From: Ferrimonas marina
Lineage (GTDB): Bacteria > Pseudomonadota > Gammaproteobacteria > Enterobacterales > Shewanellaceae
Reading direction: 5' to 3'
DNA length: 64,000 nt
Assembly: GCF_900129905.1 (NCBI RefSeq)
Contig: NZ_FQXG01000007.1
Span: 1-64,000 of the forward strand
Positions 56,579-64,000 of the stretch are shown in pieces. The first letter of the stretch is position 1. The number at the start of each line of letters is the position of its first letter. The translations under genes and the position numbers were made by a program. The notes under the pieces were generated by a model. It was not told the DNA's origin. It saw nothing but the letters and a program-made list of their open reading frames with translations, and searched no databases.

Positions 56579-57036
56579 TGGGTTGGGCCGCGCAGCTCGA
56601 TAAGATCAGCGCGTTGCTCGCTGCGAATATGGGCGACACCGGAGGTCATGAACATCGCCGGCTCGCTGCCGCTGACCAGCTCCGCCAACAGGTAGCCCAG
56701 CAGCGGCATGTGCGCTACCACCAGCACCCCGCGTGCGCCGGCCACCTCTGCCGAGGCCAGGAGCAGATCCCGGGCCAGGGCCGGGTCTGACTCCGGTACC
56801 AGCTCCTCCAGGGTTTCTACCTTTACCTTCAATCCAAGTGCCTGCTCGATCGCCTGCCAAGTCTGCTGAGCACGCAAATAGGGGCTGACTAGCACCAGGT
56901 CAAGCTGGTGCCAGGCGTCGCCATAGTGCTTGGCCATCGCCACGCTCTCAGCGATGCCCCGCTCGGTCAGCGGTCGCTGGGGATCGGTCGGCGCGGCGTA
57001 ACTCGCCTCGCCGTGACGCATTAGGTATATATCCAT
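56575..57036 (-). CDS. sixA: Phosphohistidine phosphatase SixA
   Basis: A 153-residue histidine phosphatase with the RHG motif at the N-terminus (MDIYLMRHGEASYA) and the catalytic-His motif VLVVAHMPLLGYL. In E. coli SixA dephosphorylates the phosphotransferase protein PtsN-system histidine. The start at 57036 matches the family; the frame is open another 53 codons without homology. It is divergent from the pitrilysin gene. Confidence 0.94.
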   Translation of the reverse strand: MDIYLMRHGEASYAAPTDPQRPLTERGIAESVAMAKHYGDAWHQLDLVLVSPYLRAQQTWQAIEQALGLKVKVETLEELVPESDPALARDLLLASAEVAGARGVLVVAHMPLLGYLLAELVSGSEPAMFMTSGVAHIRSEQRADLIELRGPTH

Positions 57037-57225
57037 CGAATACCGGTTTCTACTGCTGTAATGGCCCGATTCTAGCGTGACTGGAGGGCGGGCAACAGTG
57101 CCTTCACGCTCACTCTTTGGTCTTATGCCATGGCAACAATTGCGCCGCAGCGGATCTGAGCGCACACTAGCTACATGCAAGGTACTCTCATACAAGGACG
57201 AAGCCCGGATGCTTCGCAGCGGTTA

Positions 57226-60012
57226 ATGGCCAACACGATCAAGACCAGCCCCAATGATCCCAAGCGCTACCACCCAATGACCCTCAGCAATGGGCTGAGG
57301 GTGTTACTGGTGGAGGATCCGGAGGCGACCAAGGCCGCGGGCACCATGGCGATCCGGGTTGGGCACTTCGACGACCCCAGCGACCGGGAAGGGATGGCCC
57401 ATTTCCTTGAGCACATGCTATTCCTCGGTACCGAGAAATACCCCAACGCCGGCGAGTATCAGCAGTACATCAGCCAGAATGGTGGTACCCACAATGCCTG
57501 GACAGGGCCGGAGTTCACCAGCTTCTACTTCGACGTGAAGCCAAGCGCCTTTGAGGAGGCGCTGGACCGTTTCGCCCAGTTCTTTACCGCGCCGCTGTTC
57601 GATGAGGGCCTGGTGGAGAAGGAGCGCCAATCGGTGGACTCCGAGTTCAAAATGAAGCTGCAGGACGACATGCGCCGCTTCTACCAGGTACACAAGGAAA
57701 CGGTGAACCCGGCGCACCCCTTCAGCAAGTTCTCGGTGGGCAATCACCAGACCCTGGCCGATCGCGATGGGCAAAGCATCCGCAGCGAGCTGATCGCCTT
57801 TTACCAACGTCACTACTCCGCCAACCTGATGACCCTGGTGCTAGTCTCTCCGGATCCCGCCAGCCAGTGGCAAGGGTTCGTCGAGCAGGAGTTTGGCAAG
57901 ATCGCCAACCAGAGCGCCGACAAGGTGTTGCCCGAGGTGCCGCTCTATCGTGAGCAGGAGCTGGGCGTGCAGATCTCGATGGCGCCATTGAAGAAGTCAC
58001 GTCAGCTGACCCTGACGTTCCCCCTGGGTGCTCTGGATGCCTGGTATCGCCACAAACCCCTGACCTACCTCTCCTACATGCTGGGCTATGAAGGCTCAGG
58101 CAGCCTGCTGTCCGCCTTGAAAGAGGAAGACCTGGTCAGTGAGCTGTCCGCCGGTGGTGGCATCAACGGCTACAACTTCAAGGACTACAACGTCAGCTAC
58201 CGCCTGACCGAGAAGGGCCTGGCAGAGCAGGACAGGATCCTGGCGATGACCTTCCAGTACATCGCCCTGATGCGTGAGCAGGGGATTGCCGATTGGCGCT
58301 ACCAGGAGCGACAAACCTTGCTGGAGCGTGCCTTCCGTTTTCAGGAGAGCACCAAACCGCTGGATTTGGCCAGTCATCTGGCCATCAATATGCACCACTA
58401 CGAGCCGCAGGATTGGGTCTACGGTGACTACCGAATGGACGGCCTGGACCAGGCGCTGGCAATGGAGATCCTCGACCAGTTTGTGCCGGAGAATGCGCGC
58501 CTTACCCTGGTCCACCCGGACTGCGAGGGCGACCGCAGGGCCAAGTGGTACGACACCCCCTATCGGCTTGAGCCCATCGGTGAGCAGCGTAAGGCCAGTT
58601 GGCTCAGCGGGCCCCGTGACCCGCGCCTGGCACTGCCGGAACCGAATGAGTACATCTGTGATCTGCTGGAGCCTCGGCCGGAGCCGTCTGCATCTGACGA
58701 CCCGATGCCCATCTACCAGAGTGAACGGCTGACCCTGTGGCACAAGAAGGACGACCAGTTTAACGTGCCCAAGGCGCACCTGTTCGTCGCGCTGGACAGC
58801 GAGGCCTGTCACGAGAACGCCAAGGCCGCGGCCCAGACCCGCCTCTACATCGCCATCCTGATGGATTCACTCACCGAGCTGACCTATCAGGCCGAGGTCG
58901 CGGGCCTCAACTACAACGTTTACCCACATCAGGGGGGCCTGACGTTGCACCTCAGTGGCTTTACCGGTGGCCAGGAAAAGCTGCTGGATCTGCTACTGCA
59001 TCACGCGCGCCAGCGACAATTCACTGAGGCCCGTTTCCAGGAGCTGAAAAGCCAGTTGCTGCGTAGCTGGAACGGTGTCCGCATCAGCCGGCCGGTGTCC
59101 CGCCTGTTCAACGCCCTGACCACCACCCTGCAAAAGCGCAGCTTCGACCCATTGCGTATGGCCGAGGAACTGGAATCGGTCACTCTGGAGCAGCTACACC
59201 AACACATCGATGGGATCTACCGCCACCTCCATGTGGAAGCCCTGGTCTATGGCGACTGGCTGCGCAGCGAGGCCGACGGCCTGGCCCAGCGGCTGGAGCA
59301 CACACTGACCCAGGTGGGTGGGCCGGGACAGGAGGTCAAACGTCAACTGGTGAGCATCAAGGGTCAAGGCACCATCCATCGGGAGATCGAGAGCAGTCAC
59401 CAGGACAGTGCCATCCTGGTGTACTACCAGTCTCGGCGTAACGACCTGAAGAAGATGGCGCTGTTCTGCCTGCTCAATCACACCATCTCCAGCGACTTCT
59501 TTTACGAGCTTCGCACCAAGCAGCAGCTTGGCTACATGGTGGGCACCAGCTATGTGCCGATGAATCGCTGTCCGGGTATCATTTTCTACATCCAGAGCCC
59601 GGTAGCCGGCCCATTGCAGCTGCTGGAGTCCATCGACCAGTTCATTGCGGACTTTGGCTACGCCCTGATGCAGATCTCCAGCAGTGAATGGCGTGACACC
59701 AAGCAGGCGCTGTGTCACCAGATTATGGAGCAGGAAAGCAACCTCAAGGCCAAGGCCCAACGCAGCTGGGTCAGCATCGGCAACAAGGACATCGAATTCG
59801 ACCAGCGAGAGCAGATTGCCGCCATTGTTGAGTCGATGGATCGGGCCGAACTTATCCGCTTTATGATGGAGCGGATGCGCATCGCCAACCCAGACCGCCT
59901 GGTGCTCTACTCCAGTGGCAGCTCACACAGCGATCTCGAGCCCCTGTCACGTGAACGTCATATCACTGATATCTCCAGCTTCAAGCATCAGTCCGCCCTG
60001 ATAGACTTCTGA
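57226..60012 (+). CDS. Insulinase/pitrilysin-family M16 zinc metalloprotease
   Basis: A 928-residue four-domain M16A peptidase of the pitrilysin/insulinase class. The inverted zinc motif H59-F-L-E62-H63 is followed exactly 76 residues later by Glu140, the third ligand. It has no obvious signal peptide, so it may be cytosolic, unlike periplasmic E. coli pitrilysin. The C-terminal half keeps the M16 architecture without a second zinc site. ATG 57226 fits homologues; ATG 57175 is in frame but lacks support. It is single, followed by a hairpin. Confidence 0.93.
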   Translation: MANTIKTSPNDPKRYHPMTLSNGLRVLLVEDPEATKAAGTMAIRVGHFDDPSDREGMAHFLEHMLFLGTEKYPNAGEYQQYISQNGGTHNAWTGPEFTSFYFDVKPSAFEEALDRFAQFFTAPLFDEGLVEKERQSVDSEFKMKLQDDMRRFYQVHKETVNPAHPFSKFSVGNHQTLADRDGQSIRSELIAFYQRHYSANLMTLVLVSPDPASQWQGFVEQEFGKIANQSADKVLPEVPLYREQELGVQISMAPLKKSRQLTLTFPLGALDAWYRHKPLTYLSYMLGYEGSGSLLSALKEEDLVSELSAGGGINGYNFKDYNVSYRLTEKGLAEQDRILAMTFQYIALMREQGIADWRYQERQTLLERAFRFQESTKPLDLASHLAINMHHYEPQDWVYGDYRMDGLDQALAMEILDQFVPENARLTLVHPDCEGDRRAKWYDTPYRLEPIGEQRKASWLSGPRDPRLALPEPNEYICDLLEPRPEPSASDDPMPIYQSERLTLWHKKDDQFNVPKAHLFVALDSEACHENAKAAAQTRLYIAILMDSLTELTYQAEVAGLNYNVYPHQGGLTLHLSGFTGGQEKLLDLLLHHARQRQFTEARFQELKSQLLRSWNGVRISRPVSRLFNALTTTLQKRSFDPLRMAEELESVTLEQLHQHIDGIYRHLHVEALVYGDWLRSEADGLAQRLEHTLTQVGGPGQEVKRQLVSIKGQGTIHREIESSHQDSAILVYYQSRRNDLKKMALFCLLNHTISSDFFYELRTKQQLGYMVGTSYVPMNRCPGIIFYIQSPVAGPLQLLESIDQFIADFGYALMQISSSEWRDTKQALCHQIMEQESNLKAKAQRSWVSIGNKDIEFDQREQIAAIVESMDRAELIRFMMERMRIANPDRLVLYSSGSSHSDLEPLSRERHITDISSFKHQSALIDF

Positions 60013-60029
60013 AACATCGAGATTAATCC

Positions 60030-60071
60030 CTAAGTGGAGGGCTACTTCCCCTTGGATCGCCCCCCACTTAG
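60030..60071. repeat. Imperfect inverted repeat between the M16 protease and the sensor gene
   Basis: Two 13-nt arms, CTAAGTGGAGGGC and GCCCCCCACTTAG, pair with one mismatch around a 16-nt loop. No U-run follows, so termination would be weak. It starts 17 nt past the protease stop and ends 47 nt before the sensor ATG. Confidence 0.5.
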
Positions 60072-60118
60072 TGATAACTTCTGAGCAACAGTTTTACCCA
60101 GCTCGAATGGACTCATTG

Positions 60119-63100
60119 ATGCGGCGATGGATAGCCACCTTTCTTCTCTTTCTCTCCTGTGTCGCACACGCCGGCTCCGATAGTCTGACTCGCGTATATA
60201 ACTTTCAGCAGTATGGTGTTACTGACGGTAAGGCGCTGTCTGAAGGGACTATTACGAGCATTGCCAGAGACAAGACTGGATTTGTTTGGATAGGAACCAT
60301 CAGTGGATTAAATCGTTTCGATGGCAATGAATTTAAGCACTATGACACATCAAAGGCAGACCGCTACAATTTAAATGAAGACTTCATATCAGATTTGATA
60401 GTTGATAAGTCTGGCGTTCTTTGGGTTGCGACAAAGAAAAACGTATATAAATATCTTCAGCACCTTGACTCTTTCGAGCCGATCCTAGATGGGGTACAGC
60501 AGATTAATAATGCTGTATCATCCGCTAATGGCATATATGTATCCACAAGCAACAATGTATTGTTCTTCCCATTTGATGGAAAAGTTCAGAAATACAACAT
60601 CCCCGAAGATAAGGCACAAGTAGACTACCTACTGCTGTCCACAAAAAAGGACTCTGAGGTCTATGCTTCTTTCTTTGATGGCGATGCTTTTACTGTGGAT
60701 AACGATGGTAACTTCAGAAAAATTGACTGGCTCCCTAAAGAAAGAGTCACTTCATTCAGTTCAGCTGAGAATCTTGGATATGTAATTGGTACCCCGAGCG
60801 GAGTTTACCTAGCCAATCAACATACCAAATCATATATAAGAATAAATGGCACCCCTCAAGTCTCAAGTGTTATATACTCTGAACTTGATAGCTCTTTCTT
60901 TCTTGCATCTGAGTCAGGAATTTTTTCACTTCCTATCAAGGAAGGTTATGATGCCAACTCGCTTAAAGTAAAAAAAATATCAGACAAGCCGGCCTCAATT
61001 CTAAAAGTGGATGACGAAGGCAATCTTTGGGCAGGTACCTATGGTCATGGAATAGCGAGACTATCTAATAAACGGGAATACCTTCAGACGTATAAAGTTG
61101 ACAAAAGTAGCAATCTAAACAATCAGGTGTGGGCGATAGCCGAACATAATGGGTCTATATGGGTTGGCAACAACAGCTCCATAGTTCATGAATTGTCTGC
61201 AGACATGAAGCTCTTATCATCACTCGACACTGGGATTAATGGGCCGAAGTCTTTAGCCTCTGTCGATGACGCTTTATTGGTTGGTGGTCAGGGTGGCCTT
61301 CGCTCTATCAGGCAGGGGTATGTCTCCGATTTAGTACTAGACCTTACTGTCACCAGTTTAAGTAAGTTTCGTGGACAAGTCCTTGTCGGCTCCTTAAGCG
61401 AAGGCGCTTTTGGCTTTGATGCAAGCTCCAACACTTTTCTCCCTCCAATTATTGACGACATCAACGAACCAATTCTAGCTTCCCAAATGATGGAGAAGAT
61501 CACTTTTATCGCAACTCAAAGCGGCCTTTATGCGTACAAGAGTGATGAGTTGGGTCGCTGGCAAAGGCATGGAAAGCTTCTAGACGGAACAATCGTTACG
61601 ACCTTAGTCAGTATCGAAGGTGCTCTTGTCGTTGGTACAGTTAACAAAGGGCTTTACAAAGTTGATACCGAGAGCCTGGAAACGGAAAAACTGTTGACAA
61701 ATTTAAGTGATTCTCTGTCGATATACAGCGCAAAGTCTCTCGATGGAAGTATTTACTTAGCAACCAACAATGGCATTATTGTTGTTGGGGGGTCAGACCT
61801 AAATCTGATTGAGATGTTTTCTGTCAGCGACGGCTCACAGAAAGACTTTAATGGCATGGCTGCTGGGGTCGGTAAAGGCCATGTCTATTTTGGTGGTGCC
61901 GAAGGCATAACCAGGGTTCGGTCTAGTAACTTTAGAAACAAACACAATGATTTGAATCCCATAATTACCTCAATCAAGGTGTTCAACTCAGAGTACCTAA
62001 ATGATGACGGTGTCCCTGTTTCTCCGTCATCAGTTGAATCAATCACTTTAAAATATAGCGATTACCCTTTTTCCTTCGGCTTCTCCAGCTTGAACATGGA
62101 GTCCAGCGAAACCCTCTCATATGAGTATCGTCTAAGCGGTTTTTCTGAGGAATGGATTCCGGTAGAGAATAAATTCCGGTATGCCACTTTCACAAATATT
62201 CCAGCAGGTAATTACCGTTTTGAAGTCAGGGTTAACTCAGTACTAACATCTAACTCTGGTAGCTATACATACCTGGATGTCAATATTACGCCGCCTTGGT
62301 GGCTATCTGCGTTTGCAAAGACCTTATACAGCCTGCTGGCACTCTCCGTTGTTTTGCTTTGGTATAAAGAGCTTCAAAGGCGTAAGCAGGTACAACAGCG
62401 CATCGCCCAAAGCGAAGAGCGACTGAAACTCTCACTTTGGGGCAGTGGCGATGAGATGTGGGACTGGGACATCGAAGCGGGCAAGATCTACCGTTCAAAC
62501 ATGTGGGGGGCGCTGGACTTTGCTGCGGGTCAAAAAGGGCAAACCGAAGAGCAGCGAAATATTCACCCGGATGACGTCTCTCGGGTCAACCGTCTACTTA
62601 TGCAGCACTTTAAGGGCGAGAGTGACCATTTTGAGGCCACCTACCGTGTCAAAGGCAACCGAGACAACTGGGTCTGGATCCTGGACAGGGCAAAAATTGT
62701 AGAGCGAGACGCAAACGACAAGCCTACCCGGATGACCGGGACAATCAAAGACATCAACCAGATCAAAGAATCGGAAGAGCGGCTGTCTCTGTTTGCCAGA
62801 GCCTTGACCAACATCTCAGAAGGGATGTTCATCCTGGACGAAAACCTGACCTTTATCGAGCTCAATAAGGCTTGTGTCAGTATCACCGGTCAATCCAGAG
62901 AGTCGTTTATTGGCAACCCATTGAATTTTCCCGAGTACCCTGCAAGCTACACCCATGACATTGTTTCTATCCTGAACAATCAAGGTCGTTGGAGCGGGGA
63001 AGTCGACTACCGACACTCCAGCGGCAAGATCATCAAGTTGGAGCTGACCCTGGATAGGCTGGATGAATTGGACAGCCGGGAGTGCTTCTATGTCGGTGTA

Positions 63101-64000
63101 TTCAGTGACATCACCCACCGCAAGGTGGCGGAGTCGGAGCTACGCCGGCTGACCAACAATGACATGCTGACGGGGCTGCCCAACCGAAGCTACCTGCATG
63201 TCAGTATCGATAAACTGCTTCGTCTCGAAGTGCCCTTCTGCCTGATCCTGTTCGACCTGGACAACTTCAAGCGAGTGAATGACTCCTTGGGGCATGAAGC
63301 CGGTGATACCTTGTTGTGTAACATTGCCAATCGTCTTGCAGCCCGTCTTCCTCATGAGGCGACTTTGCATCGCATTGGTGGTGACGAGTTTGCCGTGGTC
63401 TACGAGGGACGCCAGGCTCTGAGTATGAGTACTAATCTGTCTCGAGCCCTATTGGAGTCCTTTGAGCAGCCCTTTACCGTCAAAGATCAGGAACTGTTGA
63501 TCGACAGCAGCGTCGGCATCGCAAACTATCCTGAAGACGACCAGGACAGACAGGCCTTGATACGAAAAGCGGAACTGGCGATGTACCATGCCAAAAGCCA
63601 GGGGGGTCAGCGCTACCAGTTCTATAACGAAGGGCTGAACAAGGCTGCCATTTCCCGGATGAATATGGAAAGTCTGATCCGCCAGGCTCTGAAAGAGAAC
63701 TGGTTCGAGGTTTATTACCAACCCAAGGTTGATACTCACTCCGAGCAAATCATCGGTGCCGAAGCACTTGTCAGGCTGGTTCATCCCGAAAAAGGCTGCA
63801 TTTCACCTGCCCAGTTTATTCCATTGGCGGAAGAGAGCTCTCTGATTATTGAGATTGGTGAGGTTGTGCTCAGGCAAGCCTGTTTCGCCGCTCAGACCTG
63901 GCGTGAAGCCGGGCTCTTTAATGGTCGCATTGCGGTTAACCTATCATCGAAGCAATTCATGCTGCCCGATTTAGGCCCCAGGATTGCCAGTATCCTCAAC
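60119..64000 (+). CDS. Membrane sensor with beta-propeller, Y_Y_Y, two PAS, GGDEF and EAL domains (partial)
   Basis: Partial at the window end: 1294 codons with no stop, in frame to base 64000. A signal peptide (MRRWIATFLLFLSCVAHA) leads to two-component-regulator propeller repeats (FVWIGTISGLNRFDG, VLWVATKKNVY, NLWAGTYGHGIARL), a Y_Y_Y domain near 640-720 (YEYRLSGFSEEWIP) and a membrane helix at 727-749. In the cytoplasm two PAS domains (about 766-880 and 888-1005), GGDEF at 1087-1091 and an EAL domain from about 1190 (EAL at 1215-1217) follow. It would make and/or degrade cyclic di-GMP in response to a periplasmic signal. The sensor half is AT-rich, the catalytic half is not. Confidence 0.9.
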   Translation, partial: MRRWIATFLLFLSCVAHAGSDSLTRVYNFQQYGVTDGKALSEGTITSIARDKTGFVWIGTISGLNRFDGNEFKHYDTSKADRYNLNEDFISDLIVDKSGVLWVATKKNVYKYLQHLDSFEPILDGVQQINNAVSSANGIYVSTSNNVLFFPFDGKVQKYNIPEDKAQVDYLLLSTKKDSEVYASFFDGDAFTVDNDGNFRKIDWLPKERVTSFSSAENLGYVIGTPSGVYLANQHTKSYIRINGTPQVSSVIYSELDSSFFLASESGIFSLPIKEGYDANSLKVKKISDKPASILKVDDEGNLWAGTYGHGIARLSNKREYLQTYKVDKSSNLNNQVWAIAEHNGSIWVGNNSSIVHELSADMKLLSSLDTGINGPKSLASVDDALLVGGQGGLRSIRQGYVSDLVLDLTVTSLSKFRGQVLVGSLSEGAFGFDASSNTFLPPIIDDINEPILASQMMEKITFIATQSGLYAYKSDELGRWQRHGKLLDGTIVTTLVSIEGALVVGTVNKGLYKVDTESLETEKLLTNLSDSLSIYSAKSLDGSIYLATNNGIIVVGGSDLNLIEMFSVSDGSQKDFNGMAAGVGKGHVYFGGAEGITRVRSSNFRNKHNDLNPIITSIKVFNSEYLNDDGVPVSPSSVESITLKYSDYPFSFGFSSLNMESSETLSYEYRLSGFSEEWIPVENKFRYATFTNIPAGNYRFEVRVNSVLTSNSGSYTYLDVNITPPWWLSAFAKTLYSLLALSVVLLWYKELQRRKQVQQRIAQSEERLKLSLWGSGDEMWDWDIEAGKIYRSNMWGALDFAAGQKGQTEEQRNIHPDDVSRVNRLLMQHFKGESDHFEATYRVKGNRDNWVWILDRAKIVERDANDKPTRMTGTIKDINQIKESEERLSLFARALTNISEGMFILDENLTFIELNKACVSITGQSRESFIGNPLNFPEYPASYTHDIVSILNNQGRWSGEVDYRHSSGKIIKLELTLDRLDELDSRECFYVGVFSDITHRKVAESELRRLTNNDMLTGLPNRSYLHVSIDKLLRLEVPFCLILFDLDNFKRVNDSLGHEAGDTLLCNIANRLAARLPHEATLHRIGGDEFAVVYEGRQALSMSTNLSRALLESFEQPFTVKDQELLIDSSVGIANYPEDDQDRQALIRKAELAMYHAKSQGGQRYQFYNEGLNKAAISRMNMESLIRQALKENWFEVYYQPKVDTHSEQIIGAEALVRLVHPEKGCISPAQFIPLAEESSLIIEIGEVVLRQACFAAQTWREAGLFNGRIAVNLSSKQFMLPDLGPRIASILN

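Overview
This window is a chromosomal segment of a GC-rich marine-type gammaproteobacterium. Almost every gene is a recognisable housekeeping gene in gammaproteobacterial order. The phenylalanine/tyrosine block (phhA, phhB, tyrR, hppD, maiA), fabV and the pdxB-asd-fimV-truA-accD-folC-dedD-cvpA-purF order point to Alteromonadales of the Shewanella/Ferrimonas type, and the GC content favours Ferrimonas. That assignment is an inference from gene order and protein character. No rRNA, CRISPR array, insertion sequence or prophage is visible.

Layout: 0-5 kb holds tRNA-Ala, gltX, a small unknown protein, a LysR regulator and gltS. 4.3-10.5 kb is an aromatic amino-acid catabolic block: methionine gamma-lyase-like mdeA with phhA-phhB, then tyrR with a TyrR-box-like site in front, then hppD and maiA. 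PhhA makes tyrosine from phenylalanine, PhhB recycles its pterin cofactor, HppD makes homogentisate and MaiA isomerises the ring-opened product. The hmgA and fahA steps are not here. 10.7-21 kb carries ycjXF, pspABC with a sigma-54-type promoter, divergent pspF, and the sapABCDF peptide transporter, the E. coli neighbourhood of tyrR. fabV lies where E. coli has fabI.

22.3-22.9 kb is the only long stretch without a gene. 22.9-31.4 kb is the proteostasis cluster tig-clpP-clpX-lon-hupB-ppiD, all on the minus strand. 31.6-32.0 kb is a tRNA array (Pro, a degenerate Pro-like copy, Arg, His). 32.2-37.5 kb has folD, cysS, ppiB, lpxH, miaE and a Yip1-family membrane protein. 37.5-47.3 kb is the long minus-strand purF/accD/pdxB block. 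47.4-57.0 kb has fabB, mnmC, yfcL, an ATP-NAD-kinase-like gene, epmC, an MFS transporter, aroC, prmB, smrB and sixA.

57.2-60.0 kb is a pitrilysin-type protease. The window ends inside a very large sensor gene (60119 onward) with a signal peptide, a two-component-regulator-type beta-propeller, a Y_Y_Y domain, one membrane segment, two PAS domains, GGDEF and EAL. Its sensor half is strikingly AT-rich and its cytoplasmic half has composition close to the rest of the window, so it looks chimeric. This gene, the degenerate tRNA-Pro copy and the 22.3-22.9 kb stretch are the most unusual parts of the window.
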